DNA from: Chthoniobacterales bacterium
GTDB lineage: Bacteria; Verrucomicrobiota; Verrucomicrobiia; Chthoniobacterales; UBA10450
DNA: 13,085 nt
Assembly (NCBI GenBank): GCA_013697015.1
Contig: JACCXL010000215.1
Coordinates: 1 to 13,085, forward strand
Direction: 5' to 3'
Part shown: positions 1 to 6,357 of the stretch, piece after piece
Layout of the letters: every line of letters starts with the position of its first letter
Numbering within the stretch: position 1 is the stretch's first letter
Program-made: the position numbers and the translations under genes
Notes under the pieces: model-generated
The model's input: only the letters and a program-made list of their open reading frames with translations
Told to the model about the DNA's origin: nothing
The model's database searches: none

Positions 1-420
1 CGGAAGGACAAGGTCGGGCCGAATCTCCGCGAGCGGAGCGAGGACGAATCGCCGCCCGATCATCCGCGGGTGGGGTATCTGAAGCGTATCCGTCGCGAGC
101 GTCATGTGACCGAAGTAAAGCAGGTCGAGATCGAGCGCGCGAGATCGGTTGCGCGCGTGCTTCTCCGGACGACCATGCGCGTCTTCGACCGCGCGCAAGT
201 CTCGCAGCAATGTCTCCGCATCAGCGTTGTATTCGAATTCGAGCACGGCGTTGAAGAATTTTCCGGCGTTCATCTCACAATCGATCGGTTCGGGTTCGTA
301 GATGGATGAGGATACGACCGGTCCGCTCACACCTTCAATCAAACCGACAGCCGCGCGCGCATTTTGCATCGCAGCCAGGCGATCCCCGAGATTGGAGCCG
401 ATGGCCACTCCCGCCCTCAT
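1..420 (-). CDS. folK: 2-amino-4-hydroxy-6-hydroxymethyldihydropteridine pyrophosphokinase (HPPK), 3' end cut by window
   Basis: HPPK moves pyrophosphate from ATP onto 6-hydroxymethyl-dihydropterin, a cytoplasmic step of folate synthesis. I translated 140 codons with no stop before the window edge. The protein opens with GVAIGSNLGD (residues 4-13), the usual HPPK beginning. It carries NRSRALDLDLLYFG (91-104), whose D97 and D99 match the Mg-binding aspartates of the family, then IPHPRM (115-120) and FVLAPLAEI (125-133). About 20 C-terminal residues should lie off the window. The ATG shares an ATGA overlap with the dapB stop, so folK is the last visible gene of the dapF-dapA-dapB-folK operon and is probably translationally coupled. 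Its place in a dap operon is a genomic arrangement and not a pathway link. Identity is secure from the motifs. Confidence 0.93.
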   Translation of the reverse strand, partial: MRAGVAIGSNLGDRLAAMQNARAAVGLIEGVSGPVVSSSIYEPEPIDCEMNAGKFFNAVLEFEYNADAETLLRDLRAVEDAHGRPEKHARNRSRALDLDLLYFGHMTLATDTLQIPHPRMIGRRFVLAPLAEIRPDLVLP

Positions 421-1166
421 CGCCGGCGATCCAGCCCCAGCACATCCTCCATTGTGTAAAGCCCCGGTTCGCGGTGCACGATCCAACGCGCGGCGCGGAG
501 CGCACCAACGGCAAAGGTTTCGCGGCTCGATGCCTTGTGCGTCACCTCCAGACGTTCCCCCGCTCCGGCGAACACGACCGTGTGCTCGCCGATCACGTCG
601 CCGGCCCGCACCGAATGCATCCCGATCTGCTGAGCGGGACGCGCACCCACCATTCCTTCCCGGCCGTGGACCACATCTCCGCCGGTCCATCCGCGCGCGG
701 CGGCGACAATCTCACTAAGGCGTTTCGCAGTTCCGCTGGGCGCATCGCGCTTCAACCGATGATGTGTCTCAATGATTTCGACATCGAAGCCATCTTCCAG
801 AAGTTCCGCCGTTTTCCGAACGAGAAAAAAGAGGGCGTTTACCCCTACGCTGAAATTGGGCGCGAGAACGATTGGCACGACGGTCGCCGCGCGCCTCATC
901 GTTGCGCATTGATCAGGCGAATGCCCGGTGGTGCCGATCACAAATGGTTTTTTCTCGGCGACACACGCATCGCAAATAGTTTCGGTAGCGTCCCTGTGGC
1001 TGAAATCGACGACTACGTCGGCATCCCTGGCGGCGGGAGCGATTGCGTCGCCGCGTTCACAGGATGCGGAAATGATGACGCCGCTCTCCGGCCCGGCGGC
1101 GTCTACGATCGCCTGGCCCATTCGTCCCTTCGCGCCGATCAGCGCGATGCGCACCGGGCTTTCCAT
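417..1166 (-). CDS. dapB: 4-hydroxy-tetrahydrodipicolinate reductase
   Basis: DapB reduces the dehydrated DapA product with NAD(P)H to tetrahydrodipicolinate, in the cytoplasmic diaminopimelate/lysine pathway. The 249-residue protein is slightly short for the family but complete. The N-terminal Rossmann fold shows GAKGRMG (11-17), the DFS motif (54-56) and GTTG (78-81). APNFSVGVN (102-110) follows. The C-terminal substrate domain holds the signature ETHHRLKRDAPSGTA (133-147), with H135/H136, the catalytic K139 and the substrate loop GTA. The ATG overlaps the dapA stop by one base (TGATG), and the stop overlaps the folK ATG (ATGA), so the three genes are almost certainly one coupled transcript. 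No motif is missing. Confidence 0.97.
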   Translation of the reverse strand: MESPVRIALIGAKGRMGQAIVDAAGPESGVIISASCERGDAIAPAARDADVVVDFSHRDATETICDACVAEKKPFVIGTTGHSPDQCATMRRAATVVPIVLAPNFSVGVNALFFLVRKTAELLEDGFDVEIIETHHRLKRDAPSGTAKRLSEIVAAARGWTGGDVVHGREGMVGARPAQQIGMHSVRAGDVIGEHTVVFAGAGERLEVTHKASSRETFAVGALRAARWIVHREPGLYTMEDVLGLDRRR

Positions 1167-2044
1167 CAGGCCGCCCGCTCGAAATCAGCCAGCGTGTTCC
1201 GCAGACGTTCCTGATTCGCGGCCGACATCTCGCAGAGCGGCAATCGGCATTCCGCCGACATTTCGCCGCGCCAGGCAAGCGCAGTTTTTACCGGGACCGG
1301 ATTCGGTTCAATGAACAAATCTTTGAAGATGCGGTGCAGCTGGCGATGAAGTTGCCGTGCTCGATCAAGCTTTCCCGAAGCGAAGGCTTCGACCATCGCG
1401 ACCACTTCTCTCGGCAGCAGATTGGATGCGACACTCACCACACCGACCGCACCCACGGCCATGAATGGGAGCGTCAATCCATCGTCTCCGCTCAGGATTG
1501 TGAAAGCGTCGCGCAAGCGCGCCGCCAGATCGCTCACGCGCTCCACGCTCCCGCTCGCCTCCTTAATCGATACAATGTTGCGACAGGCGCCCGCCAAACG
1601 CTCCACCGTGTCGGCTGCGATGTCGACACCGCAACGGCCGGGAATGTTGTAGAGCATAATCGGGAGAGACGTGTTTTGCTCGATCGCCTCGAAATGCCGG
1701 AACAATCCGTCCTGGCTCGGCTTATTGTAATATGGCGCCACCAGGAGCGCGCCATCCACCCCGAGCTTCTCGGCCTCCTGCGTCGCTTCGATCGTATGCC
1801 GGGTGGAATTCGATCCCGTTCCCGCCAGCACCAAGCATCGCTTGCGCGCCGTCGTAACTGCGAGACGAATCACCTGGGCACGTTCTTCATGCGACAATGT
1901 TGGCGACTCGCCGGTCGTTCCCACTGCCACGATGCCGGTAACGCCAGCCGTGATTTGTCCTTCGATCAGTTTCTCGAATGCGGGCACGTCCACGGCCCCG
2001 CCGCGGAAAGGCGTCACGAGAGCCGTGAAAGTACCGCGGAACAT
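1166..2044 (-). CDS. dapA: 4-hydroxy-tetrahydrodipicolinate synthase
   Basis: DapA condenses pyruvate with aspartate semialdehyde, the first committed step towards diaminopimelate and lysine. I chose the ATG at 2044-2042, giving 292 residues and the standard MFRGTFTALVTPF opening. A TTG 16 codons upstream would overlap dapF and add a tail unlike the family. The TIM barrel shows VGTTGESPTL (41-50, T43/T44 in the active site), YNKPSQ (106-111), LYNIPGRCGVDI (131-142, with Y132 of the proton relay and R137) and IVSIKEASG (157-165). In the last of these, K161 is the Schiff-base lysine. Length and residue spacing match the E. coli enzyme closely. The gene starts 25 bases after the dapF stop and runs into dapB through TGATG. 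I see no clear Shine-Dalgarno. Confidence 0.97.
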   Translation of the reverse strand: MFRGTFTALVTPFRGGAVDVPAFEKLIEGQITAGVTGIVAVGTTGESPTLSHEERAQVIRLAVTTARKRCLVLAGTGSNSTRHTIEATQEAEKLGVDGALLVAPYYNKPSQDGLFRHFEAIEQNTSLPIMLYNIPGRCGVDIAADTVERLAGACRNIVSIKEASGSVERVSDLAARLRDAFTILSGDDGLTLPFMAVGAVGVVSVASNLLPREVVAMVEAFASGKLDRARQLHRQLHRIFKDLFIEPNPVPVKTALAWRGEMSAECRLPLCEMSAANQERLRNTLADFERAA

Positions 2045-2069
2045 TTTAGCCGGGGGACTCAACGCGAAA

Positions 2070-2873
2070 TCAGAGCCGCATGGTTCCTTCAAACGCGAAA
2101 TCTGCCGGACCCGTCAGCGTAACGTCGCAGAACTGCATGCCCTCCCTGGCGAAATCAACTTTGAGCTCTGGGCCGCCGCGAACCAGGACTCCGATCGGCC
2201 CAGCCACTTCGTGCGTGGCTGCAAAAATCAACGCGCTCGCCACCACGCCCGTGCCACAGGCAAGTGTCTCGTCTTCCACACCACGCTCATAAGTGCGAAT
2301 CGCGATCCGGTTGTCGGCACGCTCTTCGCTGAAATTTACATTTGCTCCTTTTGGCTCAAACATCGGATGGCGCCGAATCGACGCGCCGATTGAACGTACA
2401 TCGACGTCCGCGATTTTGGGAACAGGCACAACCACATGTGGCACTCCGCTGTTGATGTAATGCGCGCGAACGGTCGCACCGTTTGCCTCGATCTCCAGAT
2501 CAAGCCGGAGATCCGACGGAGCGCTCATGCGCAAGCAAACGAGCTCCCCCTCAATCTGAGCGCCGATCACGCCGGCCGGCGTTTCGAACGAAAGCTGCTC
2601 GAAAGGGCCCGCGACGTGGCTCGCAAAACGCGCGAAACACCGGGCGCCATTCCCGCACATTTCCGCTTCGCCTCCATCGCTATTGTAGTAGCGCATGCGG
2701 AAGTCTGCGCCATTGGAGGGACGTTCCAGGACGAGCACGCCGTCCGCTCCGACTCCACGGTGTCGGTCGCAGATCCGGGTAATCTGCTCCGCCGTGAGCC
2801 GCAAATCGCCAGCGCGGTTATCCAGCAGAACAAAGTCATTGCCTGCGCCATTCATTTTTGTGAAACGGAGCAT
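2070..2873 (-). CDS. dapF: diaminopimelate epimerase
   Basis: DapF interconverts LL- and meso-diaminopimelate without a cofactor, feeding peptidoglycan and lysine synthesis. The ATG at 2873-2871 gives 267 residues starting MLRFTKMNGAGNDF, the normal family start. A GTG two codons upstream (2879) is an equally readable alternative. Numbering from that GTG, the two catalytic cysteines are C75 in EMCGNGARC (73-81) and C208 in LACGTG (206-211). Also present are GVGADG (42-47), YYNSDGGEAEMCGNG (64-78), NSGVPHVV (143-150) and YERGVEDETLACGTG (197-211). It is the first unambiguous gene of the dap operon, with dapA 25 bases downstream. It is divergent from the LysE-type exporter; the intervening bases also contain a short open frame (2883-2996). 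Confidence 0.97.
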   Translation of the reverse strand: MLRFTKMNGAGNDFVLLDNRAGDLRLTAEQITRICDRHRGVGADGVLVLERPSNGADFRMRYYNSDGGEAEMCGNGARCFARFASHVAGPFEQLSFETPAGVIGAQIEGELVCLRMSAPSDLRLDLEIEANGATVRAHYINSGVPHVVVPVPKIADVDVRSIGASIRRHPMFEPKGANVNFSEERADNRIAIRTYERGVEDETLACGTGVVASALIFAATHEVAGPIGVLVRGGPELKVDFAREGMQFCDVTLTGPADFAFEGTMRL

Positions 2874-2882
2874 GCGCACTCG

Positions 2883-2996
2883 TTAACACAGCGAAGCCGG
2901 AAAGCCAACCATGACGTGGTCGTAATCAGTGGGAACTTGGATTTCCTTCTTGGCCTCGCAAAAGAGCAGTTGAACCGGCGCAACGAAATCTCTCAT
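2883..2996 (-). CDS. candidate 37-residue small ORF upstream of dapF (function unknown)
   Basis: On the minus strand an ATG at 2996-2994 opens a 37-codon frame ending in TAA at 2885-2883, three bases before the alternative dapF GTG. The peptide includes FVAPVQLLFCEAKKEIQVP and ends in VMVGFPASLC. Its composition is balanced and not arginine-rich, unlike the frames that shadow real genes here. Its ATG overlaps the ATG of the divergent exporter (2995) in opposite orientation. I do not recognise it and see no good ribosome site. It may be a leader-like peptide, the tail of a lost gene, or a chance frame in the dap promoter region. Confidence 0.25.
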   Translation of the reverse strand: MRDFVAPVQLLFCEAKKEIQVPTDYDHVMVGFPASLC

Positions 2997-3666
2997 GTCC
3001 ATTTCTATCTTGATAAGAGGATTCGTCCTTGGTTGGTCGGTGGCCTGGCCTCCCGGCCCGGTCAACGCCGAGATGCTGCGCCGGAGCGTGCTGCCGCTCG
3101 CTCGCGGAGGAGGATTTGCGGCCGCGTTCTTGATCGGGCTGGGCGCCTGCACGGGAGATTTCCTTTGGGCGTTTGGAGTCGCATCGGGCGCGGGCGCTCT
3201 CATGAACACGCCCAAGATTCGCGCTGCCCTGAGTGTCGTAAGTCTGGGGTTGCTATTGCTTCTAGCCGTCACTTTCGCGCGCAACGCGTGGCGAACTTTT
3301 CGGGAAAAACCGACAATCTCGACTGTCGGGGAGAAGGCGGATGCGAACCGTGGCGCGCGGCGCAATCACCTTCGAGGATACTTTCTTGGCTTTACCATGG
3401 CGGTCACCAGTCCGTGGAACCTTGGCTTCTGGCTTGCGGTCATCGGTGGCCAACAGGCTGAAACCACGCAACAGACGCTGACCGGATCACTCACCCTGGC
3501 GGCTTCGGTCGTTTTCGGGGCGGCGACTTGGGGATTAGTTTTGTGCCTGGTCGCGCGTCATGGCGGGAGACTGTTTGCCCGGCCGAGCTGGCAGGTAACT
3601 ACGCAAGCACTCACGTCGGCCATCATGCTCTTCTTTGCCGCGAAGCTGGCGTTACACCTGCGCTGA
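2995..3666 (+). CDS. LysE/RhtB-family amino-acid exporter
   Basis: This is a 223-residue inner-membrane protein of the LysE/RhtB type, exporters of basic or neutral amino acids driven by the membrane gradient. The N-terminal signature PPGPVN lies at 19-24 in the first membrane segment. Further hydrophobic segments are near 41-65, 78-95, 128-152, 164-187 and 203-220, about six in total. A hydrophilic loop at 100-127 has several Arg/Lys residues. SPWNLGFW (139-146) matches the second conserved family motif. The ATG at 2995 begins directly with a membrane segment as expected, though no good ribosome site precedes it. It diverges from dapF, so lysine or a related amino acid is a reasonable substrate guess, but that is context only. 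No LysG-like regulator is in view. The family call is firm and the substrate unknown. Confidence 0.87.
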   Translation: MSISILIRGFVLGWSVAWPPGPVNAEMLRRSVLPLARGGGFAAAFLIGLGACTGDFLWAFGVASGAGALMNTPKIRAALSVVSLGLLLLLAVTFARNAWRTFREKPTISTVGEKADANRGARRNHLRGYFLGFTMAVTSPWNLGFWLAVIGGQQAETTQQTLTGSLTLAASVVFGAATWGLVLCLVARHGGRLFARPSWQVTTQALTSAIMLFFAAKLALHLR

Positions 3667-3671
3667 TCTTT

Positions 3672-3846
3672 CTACAACGGCAATCGCTGCACGATCGCAT
3701 CCCGCAGCTTTTCGGGAGGCGCGATCTCGCCTTTTTCGTTCACCGCTCCCCACTGGCTTGCGCCGTTGTAATAAAAAGCGCCTTCCACGATCACGCCGAG
3801 CGTTGGTTCGTCCCAGATTGGCTGTTAATATACTTCGTCTCTTCAT
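3672..3846 (-). pseudogene. frameshifted small gene (about 57 codons) coupled to trpA
   Basis: The trpA stop forms ATGA with an ATG at 3846-3844, preceded at 6 bases by GGAGG (3857-3853), an ideal Shine-Dalgarno for this window. Read straight, the frame gives MKRRSILTANLGR and turns into an arginine-rich sequence. The neighbouring frame, open from 3824 down to a TAG at 3674-3672, reads like a normal protein: QPIWDEPTLGVIVEG, then AFYYNGASQWGAVNEKG, then EIAPPEKLRDAIVQRLPL. That frame has a TAA at 3827-3825 and no ATG of its own. Removing one A near 3825-3827 would join MKRRSIL to QPIWDEP in one frame of about 57 residues. I read this as a single-base insertion in a small real gene, or a sequencing error. 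I do not recognise the family. It ends 5 bases from the convergent exporter stop. Confidence 0.5.
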
Positions 3847-4649
3847 TTCATTCCTCCGGGCTGCTTCGTTGCGGCGGCCAGAGGCCGCACGAAGGATCGA
3901 ACTCCTTCTTCCAGTCCCATCGAATCAGTGAGCTTGGAGATTCTCTCCACAATTGCGCTGCCTACGACCACCGCATCAGCGATTCGCGCAACTTCCGTCG
4001 CCTGCGGCGCAGTCGAGATTCCAAATCCGACCGCGATCGGGAGTTTCGTATGCGAACGAATGAGTCCGACTCGCTCGGCCACGGATGATTCGACTGTTGC
4101 GCGCGCCCCGGTTACGCCCTCGCGCGACACGTAGTAAATGAATCCGCGTGCGGAGGCCGCGATCGTCGCGATTCTCGCTTCGGGAGTAGTCGGCGCGATC
4201 AATCGGATGTGGAAGAGTGAGTCGGTCGCAGATTGGTCAGTCTCCTCATCCGGCGGCAGATCGAGGATCAATAAGGCATCGGCGCCTGCCTCCGTCGCCG
4301 CACTGTGAAATTCTGCCCAACCGAACTGCAGAATCGGATTCAGGTAGGTGTAGAGCACAATTGGGATGTCAGATTGCCGGCGAATGGAACGGACGCAATC
4401 CAGCACCCCGCGCGTCGTCGCCCCGGCCGCGAGGGCGCGCTGCGCGGCGAGCTGATTCGCGATCCCATCGGCCAGCGGGTCGGAGAACGGCAGCCCGAGT
4501 TCCAAAATGTCCGCGCCTGCTTCTTCCAGCGCGGCTGCGATTCGGCAGGTTGCGTCCAGCGTCGGATCACCGGCGCAGATATACGGAATGAACGCGGTCT
4601 GGCGTTGGGCGCGAAGTCGCTCGAAGCAGAGATCGATTCGGTTGCTCAC
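3843..4649 (-). CDS. trpA: tryptophan synthase alpha subunit
   Basis: TrpA cleaves indole-3-glycerol phosphate to indole, which passes to TrpB in the alpha2-beta2 complex. The 268-residue TIM barrel is full length. Catalytic residues are present: E50 in ILELGLPFSDPLADG (48-62, matching Glu49 of the Salmonella enzyme) and D61 (matching Asp60). Other family motifs are FIPYICAGDP (20-29), VLYTYLNPI (98-106), LLILDLPPDE (126-135), YYVSREGVTG (172-181), VGFGIST (207-213) and the phosphate site ADAVVVGSAIV (224-234). The only sensible start is the GTG at 4649-4647. TrpB and the other trp genes are not in the window; trpA heads a minus-strand unit with the broken small gene at 3672-3846. It is divergent from queE across 87 bases that must hold both promoters, though I could not pick convincing -35/-10 boxes. 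Confidence 0.97.
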   Translation of the reverse strand: MSNRIDLCFERLRAQRQTAFIPYICAGDPTLDATCRIAAALEEAGADILELGLPFSDPLADGIANQLAAQRALAAGATTRGVLDCVRSIRRQSDIPIVLYTYLNPILQFGWAEFHSAATEAGADALLILDLPPDEETDQSATDSLFHIRLIAPTTPEARIATIAASARGFIYYVSREGVTGARATVESSVAERVGLIRSHTKLPIAVGFGISTAPQATEVARIADAVVVGSAIVERISKLTDSMGLEEGVRSFVRPLAAATKQPGGMK

Positions 4650-4736
4650 GCGGTCGAAATCTTCGATAGAAGAGGTATTCTGAACAGCGTTTTCTCATTC
4701 GACTCTTCGGCCGGCGGACGGGCAGAATTGTCCGTC

Positions 4737-5396
4737 ATGACGGCTCGCGAACCGACGCTAACGATCAACGAGATTTATCCTTCGATTCAGGGCGAGAGCA
4801 CCTGGGCAGGGCTGCCCTGCGTATTCGTCCGGCTGACATTCTGCGATCTGCGTTGTTCTTACTGCGACACGGAATATGCGTTTTACGAGGGGCAGAAACG
4901 CTCTCTCCGCGAGATCGTTGCCCAGGTTCTCGAGCATCGAATCCCGCTCGTCGAGGTCACGGGCGGCGAGCCGTTGCTGCAAAAAAATGTCGGACCGCTC
5001 ATGACGATCCTGGCAGATGCTGGCCTGACCGTGCTCTTGGAAACGAGCGGGGCGCACGATATCGCTGCGGTCGATCCCCGGGTTCACCGCATCATGGATT
5101 TAAAAACGCCCGGGAGCGGTGAATGCGAGCGCAATCTTTTCTCAAACATCGAACACCTCACGCAACGCGACGAAGTGAAGTTTGTCATCGGCTCGCGCGA
5201 AGACTACGAATGGTCTCGCGAACAGACAGGTCGATTCGCGCTTTCGGAACGCTGCCGCGCCGTTCTGTTTTCGCCTATCTTCGGCCGGATCGATCCGCGG
5301 GAAATTGTGGAGTGGATCCTCGCGGACAGATTGCCCGTTCGTTTCCAATTGCAGATACACAAATTCATCTGGACGCCGACAGCGCGCGGAGTGTGA
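4737..5396 (+). CDS. queE: 7-carboxy-7-deazaguanine synthase (radical SAM)
   Basis: QueE is a radical SAM enzyme that contracts 6-carboxy-5,6,7,8-tetrahydropterin to 7-carboxy-7-deazaguanine, on the way to preQ0 and queuosine. The ATG at 4737 gives 219 residues, normal for the family. The frame is open about 430 bases further upstream, but that part is antisense to trpA and unlike any QueE. Features: INEIYPSIQGES (10-21, the substrate-binding start), then FCDLRCSYCDTEYAF (35-49), whose C36, C40 and C43 bind the 4Fe-4S cluster in the CxxxCxxC pattern. VEVTGGEPLLQ (72-82) follows, then LLETSGA and the DLKTPGSGE region. The C-terminal LQIHKFIW is also typical. Its natural partner queD follows on the same strand, separated by a palindromic repeat; queC, queF and folE are not in view. 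Confidence 0.95.
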   Translation: MTAREPTLTINEIYPSIQGESTWAGLPCVFVRLTFCDLRCSYCDTEYAFYEGQKRSLREIVAQVLEHRIPLVEVTGGEPLLQKNVGPLMTILADAGLTVLLETSGAHDIAAVDPRVHRIMDLKTPGSGECERNLFSNIEHLTQRDEVKFVIGSREDYEWSREQTGRFALSERCRAVLFSPIFGRIDPREIVEWILADRLPVRFQLQIHKFIWTPTARGV

Positions 5397-5403
5397 CGAC
5401 TCC

Positions 5404-5525
5404 TGTCATCCCAAGGCGCGCAGACGCCGAGGGACCTCGCAACTGGTGTCGAGCGGCTCCTTAAAACGAGATGCCGCGATCTCCCTGTGTGAGGTCCCTG
5501 GCCGTCTGCGCGGCTCGGGATGACA
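5404..5525. repeat. imperfect palindromic repeat element between queE and queD
   Basis: Two 38-base arms lie in inverted orientation around a 46-base centre. The left arm (5404-5441) starts TGTCATCCCAAGGCGCGCAG. The right arm (5488-5525), read on the opposite strand, starts TGTCATCCCGAGCCGCGCAG. I count 33 of 38 matching positions. No open frame of note lies inside. Transcribed, the arms would form a long hairpin that could end or protect the queE message and reduce read-through into queD. Elements starting GTCATCCC(A/G)AG with a GAGGGACCT core are, from memory, interspersed repeats in Verrucomicrobiota-like genomes; copy number here cannot be seen from one window. Confidence 0.8.
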
Positions 5526-5553
5526 TCCAAAAAACGCGTGCGACTATTCAAGC

Positions 5554-5916
5554 ATGCGCGTCCGGCTCACGAAAGACTTCGGCTTCGAAGCTGCGCAAAC
5601 CTTGCCGAAAGCGCCGCCGGACCACAAATGCCGCCGGATGCACGGCCATAGTTTCAGACTCGAAATTTCCGTCGAGGGCGACGTCGATCCGGCGACGGGA
5701 TGGTTTTACGATCACGCGGAAATCACTCAGGCGATGAAGCCGCTTCTGCGGCAGCTCGATCACTCCTACTTGAACGACATCGCCGGGCTGGAGAATCCGA
5801 CGATCGAAAACATGGCGGCATGGTTTTGGGGAAAACTCGCACCGCAATGCGTCGGTCTGTGCGAGATCGTCGTGCACGAAACGCCGACCGCACGCTGCGT
5901 TTATCGCGGTGATTAG
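5554..5916 (+). CDS. queD: 6-carboxytetrahydropterin synthase (QueD)
   Basis: QueD turns dihydroneopterin triphosphate into 6-carboxytetrahydropterin, the QueE substrate. The 120-residue protein aligns by eye with E. coli QueD along its whole length. The catalytic Cys is C26 in HKCRRMHGHSF (24-34), with zinc ligands H30 and H32. The base/acid residues are D69-H70 in LDHSYLND (68-75) and E109 in HETPTARCVYRG (108-119). GLENPTIENMAAWFW (78-92) is also typical. One oddity is FEAAQTLP (11-18), where Q15 stands in the place of the first zinc histidine of E. coli QueD (FEAAHRLP). I believe a subfamily shares this glutamine, but the change affects a metal ligand. The ATG start fits the family length; no good ribosome site is visible. 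Confidence 0.93.
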   Translation: MRVRLTKDFGFEAAQTLPKAPPDHKCRRMHGHSFRLEISVEGDVDPATGWFYDHAEITQAMKPLLRQLDHSYLNDIAGLENPTIENMAAWFWGKLAPQCVGLCEIVVHETPTARCVYRGD

Positions 5917-6164
5917 TTGGTGCTTCGGCGCGCGAACCGTTCCCGTTTCAACGGCAGAGCGGCGTTGAGCGACAACACGATTCGCCGTTTCCTCGACCAT
6001 CTGTTCGAGCACACGCGCAGGCGTGTGTTCCGCCGGTGCAATCTGTTTCACCCGGCCGCGTGCATCCGGCGGAACCATTGGGATGAAAAATCGTCCAGCA
6101 GATTATGGGAGCCATTTTCACAGACTTTTCTGGGAGTATTTTGATCTGTGAATCTGTGGATAAA
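5917..6164. other. gap of about 250 bases with no convincing gene
   Basis: Between the queD stop and the decayed HAD fragment no frame resembles a known protein. One minus-strand frame is open from 6102 down into the antisense of queD and includes MVPPDARGRVKQIAPAEHTP (from 6078). It has no ribosome site and no natural end before queD, so it is either chance or the debris of a lost gene. The plus-strand frame here is arginine- and histidine-rich and looks like noise. The right end holds the inverted repeat listed separately. Confidence 0.55.
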
Positions 6165-6166
6165 AA
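6117..6166. repeat. 8-bp perfect inverted repeat with a TCTGTGGATAAAA tail
   Basis: TTCACAGA at 6117-6124 and TCTGTGAA at 6145-6152 are perfect reverse complements with a 20-base AT-rich spacer. A further TCTGTGGATAAAAAAAG follows at once (6153 on), repeating the TCTGTG core. The stretch is more AT-rich than its surroundings and lies at the broken end of the HAD remnant. It may be a hairpin, a protein site, or a scar of rearrangement. Related TCTGTG..TCTGTGGATAA strings recur, from memory, in intergenic DNA of some bacteria, but I cannot verify that here. Confidence 0.5.
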
Positions 6167-6357
6167 AAGCTCCATTCTGCGTTCGTGGGTCGATCCTTCG
6201 GCCGCGATCAGCGCGGAGCAGCGTCGCCAGAACCCATCCTGGTTGATGCCGAACGCAGGTAAAATCCTTCGTCCTGCCTGTAGCTCGGGCTGAGCGTCTG
6301 ATCGTAATTGTAAACGATCGCAATCGTATTTTGAGGAGTAACTAGAGCGCGCGCCAT
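6165..6357 (-). pseudogene. decayed N-terminal fragment of a HAD-family phosphatase-like gene
   Basis: An ATG at 6357-6355 overlaps the stop of the glutamine amidotransferase gene (TGATG). The frame reads MARALVTPQN then TIAIVYNYDQTLSPSYRQDE (residues 11-30). I recall intact relatives with an IAIVYDYDQTLSPxYMQDE-type start, HAD motif I. Three lesions are visible. N17 replaces the nucleophile Asp of DxDxT. R27 replaces the usual Met. A one-base loss near 6265-6267 shifts the frame, which then stops at 6210-6208. The neighbouring frame continues the family text as ILPAFGINQDGFWRRCSALI up to about 6175, where similarity ends in AT-rich DNA. Intact proteins of this type are several hundred residues, so most of the gene is gone. 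The parent was probably co-translated with the amidotransferase. Confidence 0.7.

Noticed and set aside
306..1214. Long plus-strand open frame of about 300 codons
   Set aside because: It lies antisense to dapB and folK, is rich in Arg, His and Pro, and has no recognisable motif. The minus-strand genes explain the sequence.
2045..2092. TTG start giving dapA 16 extra residues
   Set aside because: The extension would overlap dapF and lacks family resemblance; the ATG at 2044 gives the canonical start.
1334..2122. Plus-strand open frame opposite dapA
   Set aside because: It is a shadow of dapA; its composition is arginine/histidine-rich and no family is recognisable.
2436..3461. Plus-strand frame of about 340 codons across dapF and the exporter
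   Set aside because: It covers the antisense of dapF and an out-of-frame part of the exporter, both of which have clear motifs in other frames.
4305..4736. 144-codon N-terminal extension of queE
   Set aside because: It is antisense to trpA and unlike QueE; the ATG at 4737 gives the normal family length and start.
5548..6078. 176-codon minus-strand frame across queD
   Set aside because: Most of it is the antisense of queD. Only the first 50 or so codons lie outside queD; they look mildly protein-like but match nothing I know and have no start signal.
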